NCBI RefSeq assembly: GCF_003600645.1
Contig: NZ_CP032482.1
Location: 1,178,001-1,242,000 of the forward strand
Source of the DNA: Yersinia rochesterensis
Lineage (GTDB): Bacteria; Pseudomonadota; Gammaproteobacteria; Enterobacterales; Enterobacteriaceae
Length of the DNA: 64,000 bases
Direction: 5' to 3'
The notes under the pieces are model-generated. The model worked only from the letters and a program-made list of their open reading frames with translations, ran no database searches and was not told where the DNA came from. The translations under genes and the position numbers were made by a program. Shown here in pieces: positions 18,379-30,100 of the stretch (position 1 is the stretch's first letter; every line of letters starts with the position of its first letter).

Positions 18379-19278
18379 TTAGCCTAGCAGCTCACAATTA
18401 GGAGGGAGGCGACATTGGATAGCATTGGGGATTATCTCAATATGAAAGTTTTTTCCTGATAACGGCTCACCATCCAGATTGAAAGTAATGTCATGCGGCG
18501 CGGTGATGTCGAGCCAGGGTAGCGATGTTTCAATGACATTCTTGTTTTTCTCACCACTGAAGACGCTGGCCAATAGCGCGGGCAGTAATTCTTCGGCGAT
18601 CAACAAACGCAATTGCAACAAACCATCATTAATCAGAGCATCAGGGCAGAGCGGTTGCCCGCCACCGGCTTGTCGGCCATTGCCAATTCCTATTACCAAA
18701 GCATCGCCAGACCATTCAAAGCCAGGGCCGCGAATTTCACAGCTGTCAGCTTTAATGGCGTCCATGCGCATCAGACCGTGAATAAAGTAAGACGCGCCAC
18801 CTAACACTGCCTTGAGTTTGTCCGGCGTTTCGGTAGTTATGCGAGTACCAAAGCCCCCGGTAGCCATATTGATAAAATAGTGTTTATCATTCACTTGCGC
18901 TAAATCAATGGCAACCACGCGGCCTTTCACCGCTAATTGCAATGCGTTTTCTATTTGCAGAGGAATGCTGCAACTGGTGGCGAAATCGTTGGCCGTCCCC
19001 AATGGCAGGATACCCAAACAGGGGCGATTTTCCTCCGGTAATGTTATCAGTGCGCTGGCGACTTCATTGATAGTGCCATCGCCACCACCGGCAATGACTG
19101 TATCAACCGCCAATAATGCGGCTTCTTCGACATAGCGTTTTGCATCACCGTGCTCCCAAGTAACACGAACATGGAGAGTCACACCTTCCTCGCGCAAGTT
19201 TTTGACGGCATTGCGAACATCTTGGTTACCCGCTCCTTTACCATTAAGGATGAGGAGTGTCTGTGGCATTGAGGTCAT
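18379..19278 (-). CDS. yegS: Diacylglycerol kinase-like lipid kinase YegS
   Basis: YegS is a cytosolic, membrane-associating kinase that phosphorylates phosphatidylglycerol in vitro in E. coli and Salmonella. The 299-residue protein has the catalytic-domain motif [18 protein letters not shown] (about residues 62-79), the nucleotide-binding [11 protein letters not shown] at the N-terminus and [15 protein letters not shown]. The C-terminal beta-sandwich includes the DGEPLSG loop. The start ATG has GGAG 6 bases upstream. The gene is alone on the minus strand, downstream of cyaR. Confidence 0.93.
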   Translation of the reverse strand: MTSMPQTLLILNGKGAGNQDVRNAVKNLREEGVTLHVRVTWEHGDAKRYVEEAALLAVDTVIAGGGDGTINEVASALITLPEENRPCLGILPLGTANDFATSCSIPLQIENALQLAVKGRVVAIDLAQVNDKHYFINMATGGFGTRITTETPDKLKAVLGGASYFIHGLMRMDAIKADSCEIRGPGFEWSGDALVIGIGNGRQAGGGQPLCPDALINDGLLQLRLLIAEELLPALLASVFSGEKNKNVIETSLPWLDITAPHDITFNLDGEPLSGKNFHIEIIPNAIQCRLPPNCELLG

Positions 19279-19560
19279 AACTTGCTCCAGAGCGTTTTTG
19301 CAATAAACTTAACAATAACCCACACTTGTTTAATTTATCTATCAGATTATTCAATAAATAATGGAGAATATTAGTAATAGTTGGCTCTAATAAAATAGTT
19401 TTTATTTTTACTGGAATATTTATTTAACTAAGATGATTTTTATTTGGTGTGGGATTATTCATGGAAGGAGATAATTCTCGTTATTATTAAACAGTATAAC
19501 AAGAACCACTAATAATAAAAAAATGAGACAAATTACCTATAATCAACAGGTTAGGATGAT

Positions 19561-19648
19561 AAAAAGAAAAGGCCAGCCCAAGGGAGATTGGGCTAGCCAA
19601 GGAGGTGGTTCCTAGTCTTGCTGTAAAACTTTTTTAGTTCTTGATTGT
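19561..19648 (-). ncRNA. cyaR: CyaR small RNA
   Basis: On the minus strand the core AGGAACCACCTCCTTGGCTA matches the conserved anti-Shine-Dalgarno seed region of CyaR (RyeE). It is followed by a terminator stem GGCTAGCCCAA...TTGGGCTGGCC (19571-19598) and a T-rich tail (19561-19570). It lies next to yegQ, as in E. coli. CyaR is an Hfq-dependent repressor of ompX, nadE and luxS mRNAs there. The 5' end is estimated by comparison of length. Confidence 0.88.
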
Positions 19649-19684
19649 ACTCGAGCTATCCTACCCCAGTGTTATTATAATTGA

Positions 19685-19700
19685 TGTGATCCATTTCTAA
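19685..19700. promoter_or_regulatory. CRP-like site upstream of cyaR
   Basis: TGTGATCCATTTCTAA fits the CRP consensus well in its first half and partly in the second. Its centre is about 42-45 bp upstream of the estimated cyaR 5' end, the spacing of a class II CRP promoter. CRP dependence of cyaR is established in E. coli. The rest of the 19279-19752 gap is AT-rich and shows no other gene. Confidence 0.5.
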
Positions 19701-19707
19701 TATTTGC

Positions 19708-19734
19708 TAAAAATGCCATCTGAACGATGGCATT
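19708..19734 (-). terminator. Intrinsic terminator of trhP
   Basis: On the minus strand a 9-bp perfect stem AATGCCATC/GATGGCATT with a 5-base loop is followed by TTTTTAG, 19 bp after the trhP stop. Confidence 0.75.
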
Positions 19735-19752
19735 ATTTGGTATTACAGCTTC

Positions 19753-21165
19753 TTAGGCTTTTTCGTGAGGATTACGGCTATTTGTTCCGTTCAAATTCCG
19801 TATCAGTAAGCCATATTCTACATTAATGTCTTCGGGAATAGGCAAATACATGATGTGCCCGTTACCCGGCGCGATATCTGCCGGTTGACCCTTTTTATCC
19901 TGCATACTTTCAAGGATAAACTGGATATTACCCTGGGGAGTCATCAACTCAACACTGTCACCGACTGAGAATTTATTTTTGACGATGACTTCAGCCTGCC
20001 CATCACGGCGAACACCGGTAAACTCGCCGACAAATTGCTGGCGTTCTGAAACTGAATAGCCGTAGTCGTAAGTTTGTTGATCTTCATGCACATGACGGCG
20101 TAGGAAACCTTCGGTATAACCGCGGTGAGCCAAGCCCTCCAATGTGGTTAGCAAAGTCGGGTCAAAAGGTTTACCGGCCACGGCATCATCAATAGCGCGG
20201 CGATAAACCTGCGCGGTACGGGCGCAATAATAGAATGACTTAGTGCGGCCCTCAATTTTCAGCGAATGCACGCCCATTTGGGTCAAGCGCTCTACATGTT
20301 GAATAGCACGCAAGTCTTTGGAATTCATGATGTAAGTGCCATGCTCATCTTCAGTCGCCGTCATGTACTCACCTGGGCGTTGGGCTTCTTCTATCATAAA
20401 TACTTTGTCGGTTGGGGCGCCGATACCCAATGTGGGTTCGACATTCTTCACCGCAATAGGCTGATGGATATGCACGATATTGCCAATATCATCTTCTTTG
20501 CCTTCCTGAACATTATATTCCCAGCGGCAGGCATTGGTGCATGTTCCCTGGTTCGGGTCACGTTTATTAATGTAGCCGGAGAGCAGGCAGCGGCCGGAAT
20601 AGGCCATGCAAAGTGCGCCGTGCACAAAAATTTCCAGCTCCATGTCGGGCACTTGTGCGCGGATTTCAGCGATTTCTTCCAATGATAATTCACGGGAAAG
20701 TATCACGCGGGTCAAGCCCATTTGCTGCCAGAATTTAACGGTCGCCCAGTTAACAGCATTGGCTTGCACCGACAGGTGAATATCCATCTGTGGGAAAGCT
20801 TCTCGCACCATCATGATTAAACCGGGGTCAGACATAATCAGGGCATCTGGCCCCATATCAATTACCGGTTTTAAATCACGTAGAAAGGTCTTCAGTTTGG
20901 AGTTGTGGGGGGCGATATTCACCACCACATAGAAGCGCTTGCCCAAATCATGGGCTTCCTGAATACCTAATGCCAGATTCTCGTGATTGAATTCATTATT
21001 ACGCACTCGCAGGCTATAGCGCGGCTGACCGGCATAAACCGCATCTGCGCCATAAGCAAAAGCATAACGCATATTTTTAAGGGTGCCGGCCGGGGATAAC
21101 AATTCCGGTGTAAAAGGCATATTTGGTGAAGATATTGATGATGACGACTCTTTTGGTAAGGACAT
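19753..21165 (-). CDS. trhP: tRNA 5-hydroxyuridine synthase (U32 peptidase family)
   Basis: TrhP (YegQ) hydroxylates U34 of several tRNAs by the prephenate-dependent, oxygen-independent route. The sequence is very close to E. coli YegQ from ELLSPAGTLKNMRYAFAYGA onward. The conserved NKRDPNQGTCTNACRWEYNV region with paired cysteines probably binds an Fe-S cluster. This copy has about 15 extra serine-rich N-terminal residues (MSLPKESSSSISSPN); an internal Met at 21120 would give the E. coli-like start but lacks a clear ribosome-binding site. cyaR lies just downstream. Confidence 0.94.
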   Translation of the reverse strand: MSLPKESSSSISSPNMPFTPELLSPAGTLKNMRYAFAYGADAVYAGQPRYSLRVRNNEFNHENLALGIQEAHDLGKRFYVVVNIAPHNSKLKTFLRDLKPVIDMGPDALIMSDPGLIMMVREAFPQMDIHLSVQANAVNWATVKFWQQMGLTRVILSRELSLEEIAEIRAQVPDMELEIFVHGALCMAYSGRCLLSGYINKRDPNQGTCTNACRWEYNVQEGKEDDIGNIVHIHQPIAVKNVEPTLGIGAPTDKVFMIEEAQRPGEYMTATEDEHGTYIMNSKDLRAIQHVERLTQMGVHSLKIEGRTKSFYYCARTAQVYRRAIDDAVAGKPFDPTLLTTLEGLAHRGYTEGFLRRHVHEDQQTYDYGYSVSERQQFVGEFTGVRRDGQAEVIVKNKFSVGDSVELMTPQGNIQFILESMQDKKGQPADIAPGNGHIMYLPIPEDINVEYGLLIRNLNGTNSRNPHEKA

Positions 21166-21284
21166 ATCACGGCTCTCAGTCTGAGTTCAAGTCAGAACCA
21201 CGCCCGAGGGAGTGGCTAAAAGCCGAGGATTGTAACCTTGCCCATCGTGAAAATCAGCCATTGCACAATTTTTGTAAGGTTTAA

Positions 21285-21298
21285 ATGATCTGGATCAA
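21285..21298. promoter_or_regulatory. Candidate FNR site upstream of trhP
   Basis: ATGATCTGGATCAA differs from the FNR consensus TTGAT-N4-ATCAA at one position. It lies 120 bp before the trhP start in the 223-bp trhP-yegP gap. Confidence 0.35.
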
Positions 21299-21388
21299 TA
21301 TGAGGAGAGAAAAGCGCGGTCACATACTCCGCGCGAATACATTCTTAGCAGGGTAGTTCGGCAAAATAGTGCTATCGAATCAATAAGG

Positions 21389-21727
21389 TTACAGTGTCAG
21401 GTCTTTAATTATGGTGGTCGGGCCGTTTTTCACGACAGAAGCAATTCCCTTTTTAGCGGCAGCTTCGGAACTGTAGGATTCACTGACACCAATAACCTGA
21501 TGGTTTTTCGCTTTCAACACGAAATAAGGCTCATTTTTCGTGTTGAGCTTTAACTCATATTGGCTTTCCAGTGGAGAGTTACTTTGTACCGATGATATGC
21601 CGTTTTCAGCGGAAGCTTTACTGGCGTACATCTCACTGGTGAGAATTATTTCGCCATTGCTGGCTTTCAGACTGAAATGATACTGCCCATTTTTTGCTTT
21701 CTTAATCTCATAGTGACCGGTGGCCAT
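21389..21727 (-). CDS. yegP: YegP, two-repeat DUF1508 protein
   Basis: This 112-residue cytosolic protein consists of two tandem copies of the DUF1508 (UPF0339) module: GHYEIKKAKNGQYHFSLKAS (from residue 3) and SQYELKLNTKNEPYFVLKA (from about residue 54). Each is followed by a SE(M/S)Y-SKA(S)A-type segment. Its function is not known. The start ATG has GGAGC upstream. It lies between trhP and baeR, as in E. coli. Confidence 0.92.
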   Translation of the reverse strand: MATGHYEIKKAKNGQYHFSLKASNGEIILTSEMYASKASAENGISSVQSNSPLESQYELKLNTKNEPYFVLKAKNHQVIGVSESYSSEAAAKKGIASVVKNGPTTIIKDLTL

Positions 21728-21805
21728 AATGTTGCTCCTTTTGGTAATATGCCTATTAGAGTGTAGTCAACGACTCATACACCACCAACATTAGTAAAGA
21801 GCGAA

Positions 21806-22525
21806 TTACAGCAAACGGCAAATCTCGGCCTCCCAGCGATACCCCATTCCATAAACCGCGCGAATAAAGGGCTTCTCACCATCAAGGGCTTCCAATTTTC
21901 GCCGCAGATTTTTGATATGGCTGTCGATAGTGCGGTCAGTCACCACGCGGTAATCGTCATACAGATTATTCAGCAGTTGCTCGCGGCTAAAGACATGGCC
22001 CGGTTGGGTTGCCAGGATTTTTAGCAGGCGAAACTCCGCTGGGGTCAGCTCCAGCAAATGGCCCTGATAGCTTGCCTGGAAGCGGGATTCATCAATCAGC
22101 AACTGTGCGCTTTCACTGGGTTGTTCCCGCTGTTGTTGGCAACGGCGCAGGATAGTTTTGACTCGCGCCACCACTTCCCGTGGGCTATAGGGTTTGCAGA
22201 TATAATCATCAGCCCCTATTTCTAACCCCAATAGCCGGTCAATCTCTTCCGTTTTCGCCGTGACCATCATGATAGGGACATCGGAAAAACGGCGGATTTC
22301 ACGGCAAATACTGATGCCATTACTGCCGGGTAGCATCAAATCCAGCAAGATGATGGCGGGAGGAGCCTGGCGGACGGCGGCGACCACTTCGGCACCATTG
22401 GTGAGCCACTGAGTGCTGTAACCTGCGGCTTGCAGGTAATCGACCAATAACTGGCCCAGTTTGGGCTCATCTTCAACAATCAATACGGTACCAAACTGGC
22501 TGCTAGACTGTAGCTGTTCGTGCAT
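21806..22525 (-). CDS. baeR: Envelope-stress response regulator
   Basis: BaeR is the OmpR-type regulator of the BaeSR system, which activates mdtABC and other envelope-stress genes. The 239 residues comprise a receiver domain ([20 protein letters not shown]; phospho-acceptor Asp in [13 protein letters not shown]) and a C-terminal winged helix ([38 protein letters not shown]). It begins 8 bp after baeS, so the two are co-transcribed with the efflux genes. Confidence 0.95.
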   Translation of the reverse strand: MHEQLQSSSQFGTVLIVEDEPKLGQLLVDYLQAAGYSTQWLTNGAEVVAAVRQAPPAIILLDLMLPGSNGISICREIRRFSDVPIMMVTAKTEEIDRLLGLEIGADDYICKPYSPREVVARVKTILRRCQQQREQPSESAQLLIDESRFQASYQGHLLELTPAEFRLLKILATQPGHVFSREQLLNNLYDDYRVVTDRTIDSHIKNLRRKLEALDGEKPFIRAVYGMGYRWEAEICRLL

Positions 22526-22533
22526 AAGATGAA

Positions 22534-23910
22534 TTACCCTATTGAATGGAATAGCGGAAATACTACCGTAATCCGCAGGCCGCCCATAGGCGAATGTTCG
22601 GCACTGATTTTACCGCCATGTGCTTCAACAATATTGTGGCAAATTGCCAAGCCCAGCCCCGAGCCGCCACTGGCGCGGTTACGTGAGCTTTCAGTGCGAT
22701 AAAAACGCTCAAAGATGCGTTGTAACTGTTCATCACTAAGGCCCGGTTTAGTGTCCTGCCAGCTTAGCGTTAAGGTTTCTTCTGCAAGCTGAGCGCTGAT
22801 TTCTAATTGCCCCCCCTCATTGGTGTAGCGCAGGCTATTTTCCAACAAGTTGTGAAACAGCTGATTTAGCCGGTCGGGGTCGCCAAACATGACAGCTTGT
22901 TCAGGTAGGTGGGTGGTGATGCGGATATTTTTATCTTCAAAGCGGCCATGGAAGCTGGCAATAGCAATTTGCAGCAGGCGAGTGGCATCTAACTGGGTTT
23001 TACGATAAGCCAGCGCCCCTCGATCAGAGAGCGAAAGTTGGTGTAAGTCATTCACCAGTTTTGTCAGTATGGCGACCTCAGCTTGCAGTGAAATCAGCGA
23101 TTCTGGTGTTGGCGCGCGCACGCCATCTTGCAAAGCTTCCAGTTCACCGCGCAATACCGCCAGTGGAGTGCGTAACTCGTGGGAGACATCGGCCATAAAG
23201 TCGCGCCGATTCTGTTCATTTTTCTCCAGTGAACTGGCTAACTGGTTAAAATCCTGCGCCAAACGACCCAATTCATCGCGGCTACTGACCGCCACGCGGG
23301 CGCTGAAATCACCGGCAGCCAGCCGATGAGTCCCTTCCACCAAGCGTTTTACTGGAGCCAACATGCCGCGCGATAAAATCCAGGTCACAGCAGCGGCCAA
23401 GAAAGTCGACAAGGCGACAATAATCCAACTGGTGCGGCGCTGTTGCTGATCAAAATTAATATCAGCATTGCGGGTTAGTTTTTCCGGTGGGGTAGATATC
23501 ACCCAGCCAACCACCTGTTTATTCACGGTTATTGCCCTGCTGCTGGCCTCTTTGGGGAGCTTCCCGGTGTGCCCAACCAGCAGATTATTATCATTATCCA
23601 CCACCCAAAATTGAGTGCGCCAACCGCGTGGGGGCAAGTTGCGGCCGTTATCATTACTTTGCTCGAGAGACTTCATTATCTGATAAATAACTTGATCATT
23701 ATTGCGCAAAAAATCCCAATTACCGTAGCGCTGATATTGAACTTCAAGCGCATCTCCTAGCATGGCTATCCGCTGTTCATTAGTTTGCTTGATATAATCA
23801 ATAAAGCCGCGCTCGAAGCTGGCTCTTATTCCCCAATGCATGGTGATGAGCACCAGCATGCAGGTGGCAAATATCGCCATAAACAGTTTTCCGGTAATGC
23901 CGATTCTCAT
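22534..23910 (-). CDS. baeS: Envelope-stress sensor histidine kinase
   Basis: BaeS is an inner-membrane histidine kinase. The 458 residues have TM1 ([18 protein letters not shown]), a periplasmic sensor of about 130 residues, TM2 ([20 protein letters not shown]), a HAMP domain, a HisKA domain with the phosphorylated His in [20 protein letters not shown], and a HATPase with NSLRYTNEG and [19 protein letters not shown]. The ATG at 23910 lies just 16 bp after the stop of a residual mdtD fragment. It forms an operon with baeR and probably with mdtABC. Confidence 0.95.
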   Translation of the reverse strand: MRIGITGKLFMAIFATCMLVLITMHWGIRASFERGFIDYIKQTNEQRIAMLGDALEVQYQRYGNWDFLRNNDQVIYQIMKSLEQSNDNGRNLPPRGWRTQFWVVDNDNNLLVGHTGKLPKEASSRAITVNKQVVGWVISTPPEKLTRNADINFDQQQRRTSWIIVALSTFLAAAVTWILSRGMLAPVKRLVEGTHRLAAGDFSARVAVSSRDELGRLAQDFNQLASSLEKNEQNRRDFMADVSHELRTPLAVLRGELEALQDGVRAPTPESLISLQAEVAILTKLVNDLHQLSLSDRGALAYRKTQLDATRLLQIAIASFHGRFEDKNIRITTHLPEQAVMFGDPDRLNQLFHNLLENSLRYTNEGGQLEISAQLAEETLTLSWQDTKPGLSDEQLQRIFERFYRTESSRNRASGGSGLGLAICHNIVEAHGGKISAEHSPMGGLRITVVFPLFHSIG

Positions 23911-23926
23911 GCTATTTCCACCTATT

Positions 23927-24043
23927 TTATCGGTTAGCCGGTTTCGCGGACGGGCGGGGTAGATTACGATTAATGCTGGTATCCGGTGGTACGCGGTTAA
24001 ATATCAGGGCTAGTAGCGCAATAATAATTGCCATATCCATCAT
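23927..24043 (-). pseudogene. mdtD: C-terminal remnant of mdtD (MFS transporter)
   Basis: Between mdtC and baeS, where E. coli has the 471-codon mdtD, only 185 bp remain. The minus-strand frame 24043-23927 reads MMDMAIIIALLALIFNRVPP and continues to a stop. From memory, E. coli MdtD ends with MALIIALPAFIFARVPNDT followed by a basic tail, so this is the last transmembrane helix and tail of MdtD. The N-terminal 90 percent or more is gone, and an ERIC fragment sits exactly at the break. The remaining piece cannot form a transporter. Confidence 0.8.
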
Positions 24044-24045
24044 TT

Positions 24046-24075
24046 TTAAACACGCAGGTGTGTTGGCTGCACTTT
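24046..24075. repeat. ERIC fragment at the mdtD deletion junction
   Basis: On the minus strand GTGCAGCCAACACACCTGC matches the ERIC terminal segment, as also seen intact at 31801-31817. It lies between the mdtC stop and the mdtD remnant. Confidence 0.6.
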
Positions 24076-24095
24076 TAAGTCTATAGCGTTTGCCA

Positions 24096-27000
24096 TTATT
24101 CCAGTCTCATCAACGGCTTTTTACTAAAGCGGCTGCGTAGCTGGTCAAAATAGAGATAAACCACTGGCGTGGTATATAAGGTGAGTAACTGGCTCATGAC
24201 CAACCCGCCAACAATAGTAATCCCGAGTGGTTGGCGTAATTCAGCGCCATCACCACTGCCCAAGACCAACGGCAACGCGCCGAATAAGGCGGCCAGTGTG
24301 GTCATCATAATCGGTCTAAAGCGCAGCAAACTGGCCTGGAAAATGGCATCGCGGGCGCTAATATTGCTATTGCGTTGTGCATCGAGAGCAAAGTCGACCA
24401 TCATGATGGCGTTCTTTTTCACGATACCAATCAATAGCATAATACCAATCAGGGCGATGAGACTAAAGGGCGCATCGAACAGTTCCAGCGCCAGTAATGC
24501 CCCGACCCCGGCGGAGGGCAACGTTGATAATATGGTCAGCGGATGAACATAACTTTCATACAAAATCCCCAGCACGATATACACCGTGGCGATCGCCGCC
24601 ATAATCAGCCAAAGCTGAGATTTCAAGGTTTCCTGGAACACCTGCGCGGTACCGGCAAACACGCCGCGCACCGTGCTCGGCACCCCCAACTCTGTCATTG
24701 CCCGCTCAACTGCGGCGGTGGCTTCAGACAGGCTACCGCCATCGGGTAAGTTAAATGAGATAGTCGAGGCGGCTGATAAACCTTGATGATTGACCGCCAG
24801 CGGGGCATTCGCCGGCCGCCATTTAGCAAAATAAGACAGTGGAATTGACTGACCGTTGCTGTTAATCACAAACATTTTGTCCAGTGAACTCACATCCTGC
24901 GTGTATTGAGGCGCGACTTCCATCACCACTTTGTATTGGTTTAGTGGCTGATAAATAGTGGAAATTTGCCGCTGACCAAAGGCGTTATTGAGCAACGCGT
25001 TGGCATCTGACACATCAATACCCAGCCGCGCCATGGTTTCGCGGTCATAGGTCAGCGCCATTTCCGAGCCTTTATCCTGTTGGTCGGAGTTCACATCGGC
25101 TAACTCCGGTAACTTGCTCAGGGCAGCTCGGACTTTTGGCTCCCATTCACGCAGGGCGGTTAAGTCATCCGCCAATAACGTAAATTGATAGCTGGCGTTG
25201 GATTGACGGCCACCGACGCGAATATCCTGCACCGGAGAGAGGAACAAACTGGCCCCCGGCTCTTTTGCCAATTTGCCGCGTAGCCGGGCAATCACTTGTT
25301 GGGCTGTTTCGCTGCGTTCACTCAGTGGTTTCAATGAGATAAACATCGAACCGCTGTTGGTGCGCGAACCGCCGGTAAATCCAGTCACATTGTCGACCGC
25401 TGGATCGGCACTGACAATTTTCATAAAATCTTTCAGTTTTTGCTGCATTGCCTGGAAAGAAATACTCTGATCGGCTTGAATAAAGCCCATCATGCGGCCG
25501 GTATCCTGCTCAGGGAAAAAGGTTTTTGGGATACTGATATAGAGCCAAACATTCAGCGCAATAGTGGAAAGCAGCACGGCCATTACCCAGCGCGTATGGC
25601 CCAACACCCAATTGAGTGAGCGGCCATAACCTTTCTGAATAGCTAGCAGCACTTTACCGAAACCGCGAATACGTTGCTGCTGACCGGCCGGATGGGCGCG
25701 TAGCAAATGGGCGCACATCATCGGCGTTAGGGTCAACGAAATAACTAACGAGATACCGATAGCCACCGACAATGTAACGGCAAACTCACGGAATAACCGC
25801 CCCGGTAACCCCTCCATCAGCAGCAGCGGAATAAACACTGCCACCAGAGAAATACTCATCGACAGCACAGTAAAGCCGACTTCGCGCACCCCGCGCAGGG
25901 CGGCAACCATCGGTTTGACCCCGGCCTCCAGATGGCGAGAAATATTCTCCAGCACCACAATGGCGTCGTCGACCACAAATCCGGTGGCGATGGTCAGCGC
26001 CATCAATGACAGATTATTAAGGCTAAAGTCGCACAAATACATAGCAGCAAAGGTGCCAATCAGCGAAACCGGCACCGCAACGGCGGGGATCAAGGTGGCG
26101 CGGCCTGATCGTAGGAACAGGAACACCACCAGAATCACCAATGCCACGGCGATCACCAGCGATTGCTCCACTTCATCCAGTGAGGCGCGGATCGTCGGCG
26201 AGCGATCTTGCGCAATATTCAATTGAATCGAGGCCGGAATAGAAGCGCGCAGGGCCGGGAGTTCGGCCCGAATTCTGTCGACCGTGGCGATAATATTCGC
26301 CCCCGGTTCACGGCTGATCACCAAGAGAATCGCGGGTTTACCGTCAGACATCCCGGCATTGCGCACATCCTGCACGGAGTCGACGACATTGGCGACATCT
26401 TGCAGCCGCACTGCGGATCCATTGTTGTAGTGAATGATAAGCGGGCGATAACCCTCGGCAGTTTTGATCTCATCATTGGCCTGCACCTGCCAATGTTGCT
26501 CATTGCTATCAATGGAACCTTGCGGGCGGCGCACATTGGCCGCGCTAATCGCCTGACGCACCGCATCCAGTGACACACCTTGGTTGAACAGTGCGCTAGG
26601 ATTAAGCTCTACCCGCACCGCAGGCAGTGAACTGCCACCGACGGAAACCTCACTGACGCCCTCGGTCTGAGCAATTTTCTGTGCCAATTGAGTCGAGGCA
26701 AAGTCATATAATTGGCCCTGACTGAAAGTATCCGAGGTCAGCGTCATGATCATAATTGGCGCATCAGACGGGTTCATTTTGAAATAGGTTGGGCGGTTTG
26801 GCATGCCCGAGGGGAGCAAGCTTTGCGCGGCATTAAGCGCCGCCTGTACATCACGGGCCGCACCATTAATATCGCGGTCGAGGGAGAATTGCAGAATAAT
26901 TCGCGTACTGCCCAGCGAGCTGGTTGAAGTCATTTCATTGACGCCAGCAATTCTTCCCAGTGCGCGTTCCAGTGGTGTGGCAATGGATGACGCCATGGTT

Positions 27001-27170
27001 TCGGGGTCGGCACCGGGCATGGAGGCACTGACCATAATCACCGGATAATCGACCTGCGGCAGCGGTGATACCGGCAATAAGCTAAAGCCGATAATTCCGC
27101 TGAGGGTGATGGCCAGTGTCAGCAGGGTGGTGGCGACCGGGCGCTGGATGAACAGAGCAAAGAATTTCAC
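24096..27170 (-). CDS. mdtC: RND multidrug efflux pump subunit MdtC
   Basis: MdtC is one of the two inner-membrane RND subunits of the MdtABC pump (a B2C heterotrimer with TolC), exporting novobiocin, bile salts and other compounds. The 1024 residues show the two-fold RND plan: TM1 near residues 10-30 and the central helices [18 protein letters not shown] and [20 protein letters not shown], with proton-relay aspartates in VVDDAIV. A second set of helices lies near the C-terminus ([18 protein letters not shown]). The start is GTG and overlaps the mdtB stop by 4 bp. Confidence 0.96.
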   Translation of the reverse strand: MKFFALFIQRPVATTLLTLAITLSGIIGFSLLPVSPLPQVDYPVIMVSASMPGADPETMASSIATPLERALGRIAGVNEMTSTSSLGSTRIILQFSLDRDINGAARDVQAALNAAQSLLPSGMPNRPTYFKMNPSDAPIMIMTLTSDTFSQGQLYDFASTQLAQKIAQTEGVSEVSVGGSSLPAVRVELNPSALFNQGVSLDAVRQAISAANVRRPQGSIDSNEQHWQVQANDEIKTAEGYRPLIIHYNNGSAVRLQDVANVVDSVQDVRNAGMSDGKPAILLVISREPGANIIATVDRIRAELPALRASIPASIQLNIAQDRSPTIRASLDEVEQSLVIAVALVILVVFLFLRSGRATLIPAVAVPVSLIGTFAAMYLCDFSLNNLSLMALTIATGFVVDDAIVVLENISRHLEAGVKPMVAALRGVREVGFTVLSMSISLVAVFIPLLLMEGLPGRLFREFAVTLSVAIGISLVISLTLTPMMCAHLLRAHPAGQQQRIRGFGKVLLAIQKGYGRSLNWVLGHTRWVMAVLLSTIALNVWLYISIPKTFFPEQDTGRMMGFIQADQSISFQAMQQKLKDFMKIVSADPAVDNVTGFTGGSRTNSGSMFISLKPLSERSETAQQVIARLRGKLAKEPGASLFLSPVQDIRVGGRQSNASYQFTLLADDLTALREWEPKVRAALSKLPELADVNSDQQDKGSEMALTYDRETMARLGIDVSDANALLNNAFGQRQISTIYQPLNQYKVVMEVAPQYTQDVSSLDKMFVINSNGQSIPLSYFAKWRPANAPLAVNHQGLSAASTISFNLPDGGSLSEATAAVERAMTELGVPSTVRGVFAGTAQVFQETLKSQLWLIMAAIATVYIVLGILYESYVHPLTILSTLPSAGVGALLALELFDAPFSLIALIGIMLLIGIVKKNAIMMVDFALDAQRNSNISARDAIFQASLLRFRPIMMTTLAALFGALPLVLGSGDGAELRQPLGITIVGGLVMSQLLTLYTTPVVYLYFDQLRSRFSKKPLMRLE

Positions 27171-30100
27171 GGCTGTTCCCGCCCATCTGGCAATTCTGGC
27201 GTCTCAATATCTTCATGATGATAGCGATTTTTGCCATGGGAATTGCGTGCCAGTTTATCAAATAACAGATAGATAACTGGCGTAGTGAACAGGGTCAGCA
27301 CCTGGCTGACAATCAGTCCGCCGACCATACAGACCCCGAGAGGATTGCGTAATTCGGCCCCGGAACCGGTACTGAGCATCAGTGGCAACGCGCCAAACAG
27401 CGCGGCCAATGTGGTCATCAGAATAGGGCGGAAGCGCAATAAACAAGCTTGATAAATTGCATCATACGGCGTCATGCCCTGATCCCGCTCGGCGGCCAGC
27501 GCAAAGTCGATCATCATGATGGCGTTTTTCTTCACGATGCCGATCAGCAGAATGATCCCGATAATGGCGATCACATCCAGCTCATTGCCGGTCAACATCA
27601 GGGCTAGCAAAGCCCCGACACCGGCGGTCGGCAGGGTGGATAAGATAGTCACCGGGTGAATAAAACTTTCGTACAACACCCCGAGCACGATATACATCGC
27701 CACAATAGCGGCAATAATCAGCCATAGCGTGCTGCCCAGTGCGGCCTGGAATGCCAGTGTCGAACCTTGGAAGCGGGTCATAATATCCGCCGGTAGCTCA
27801 ATTGCCTGCTCCGCTTGGGTCACGGCATTGACGGCTTCCCCCAGAGAATAGCCCTGCGCCAAATTGAATGAGATGGTGGCTGATGGGAACTGATTCAAAT
27901 GGTTGATAGAAAGCGGCCCAAAACGCTCTTCAATAGTGGCAATGCTGCTTAGCGGCACACCTTTGCCGTCACTGCCAGTCAGGCGGATATCATTGAAAGC
28001 CGCCAGCCCCGGTGTGGCTTTGACATCATGCTCCAACACCACCCGATACTGATTGGCTTGGGTATAAATGGTGGAAATCAACCGCTGGCCAAAGGCGTTA
28101 TAGAGCGCGTTGTCGATGGCTGCCATGGTGATCCCCAGACGGCTGGCGCTGTCTCGGTCGACATTAACAAAGGCCACTAACCCCTGATCTTGCCAGTCGC
28201 TGGTGACATCCTGGAATGGCGCTTGTTGCTGTAATTCACTGACCAATTTCGGCACCCAGGTGCTCAGTTCCTCCAGTGAGGTAGCTTGCAGAGTGAACTG
28301 ATATTGGGTACGGCTCAGTTGGGTATCAATGGTCAAGTCTTGCACCGGCTGCAAATAGAGTTTAATCCCCGGAATTCCGGCCACACTCTGCTGCAAGCGG
28401 TTGATTATCTCTGGGATGCGCTCCTCTCGGCTGCTCAACGGCTTAAGGTTAATCTGCAACCGACCATTGTTGAGAGTGGCATTGGTGCCATCGACCCCGA
28501 CAAATGAGGTCAAGCTTTCGACCGCCGGATCTTTCAGGATAATCGCGGCCACTTGTTGCTGGCGTTCCGCCATATTACTGAATGAAACAGATTGCGGCGC
28601 TTCCAAAGTGCCCTGAATGAGTCCATTGTCCTGCAAGGGGAAAAAGCCTTTAGGGATCAATAAGTAAAGCAACACGGTCAACACCAGAGTGCTTAGGGCG
28701 ACACCCAGAGTAATCCATTGATGATTAAGCACTTTTTTCAGTGCGGCTGCATAATGGGCGATGACCCAATCAAAGAATTTTTCACTGGCGCGCGACAGGC
28801 GGTTTTGCTTGCGCAGAGATTCATAACTGAGCATCCGTGCGCACATCATTGGTGTCAGTGTCAGGGAAACCACCGCTGAAATCAGGATAGCCACCGCCAG
28901 TGTGACGGCAAATTCGCGGAACAGGCGGCCGACGATATCACCCATAAATAGCAGCGGAATCAACACCGCAATCAATGAGAAAGTCAGAGAAATAATGGTA
29001 AATCCAATCTCACCAGCCCCTTTTAGCGCGGCATCCAGCGGTTTCTCGCCCTTTTCGATATAGCGCGAAATATTTTCAATCACCACGATGGCATCATCGA
29101 CCACAAAACCGGTGGCAATGGTCAGGGCCATTAATGTCAGGTTATTGATTGAAAAACCAAGGAAATACATCGCGGCGAATGTCCCAATCAGTGACAGCGG
29201 CACGGCAATACTGGGGATAATGGTGGCTGCTGCATTGCGCAGGAACAGGTAAATCACCATCACCACCAATACAATCGCTAGCATTAATTCAAACTGCACA
29301 TCACTGACCGAGGCGCGGATAGTGGTGGTGCGGTCGGTCAGCACTTTGACATCAACTGACTTCGGCAGGCTTTTGATCAAATCCGGCAGCATTTCGCGAA
29401 TACTGTCGGCAGTGGCAATCACATTAACCCCCGGCTGGCGCTGGATATTCAGCACAATCGCCTGTTGGGTATTGGCCCAGGCGGCCAGTTTGTTATTTTC
29501 TGCGCCCTGTTCGATGGTGGCGACATCCTGCAAGCGCACTGGCGCACCATTTTGGTAAGCCACAATCAGGTCGCGGTAATCCTCGGCGGATTTCATTTGG
29601 TCATTGGCCGACAAGGTGACCGAGCGAGTTGGCCCGTCCAGACTGCCTTTGGCGGAGTTGACGTTGGCATTGCTGATGGCGGTGCGAATGGTTTCGCTAT
29701 CTAACCCTAAGGCGGCTACCGCCGGTGCATTGAGTTTTACCCGCACTGCTGGGCGCTGACCGCCAGAGATGGTGACCAAACCAACCCCGGTCACTTGCGA
29801 GATTTTCTGCGCAATGCGGGTTTCGACCATATCTTCCACTTGAGTCATCGGGATCGCGGTGGAGGTCACCGCCAGAGTCAGAATGGGCGGATCCGCCGGA
29901 TTCACTTTGCTGTAAATTGGCGGATAGGGCAGGTCATTGGGCAGCAGATTTGTGGCGGAGTTAATCGCCGCCTGCACTTCTTGCTCGGCTACATCCAGCG
30001 GCAAAGTGAGCTGGAATTGCAAAGTGATGACCGATGCGCCACCGGAGCTTTGTGACGCCATTTGTTTCAAGCCAGACATCTGACCAAACTGGCGCTCTAA

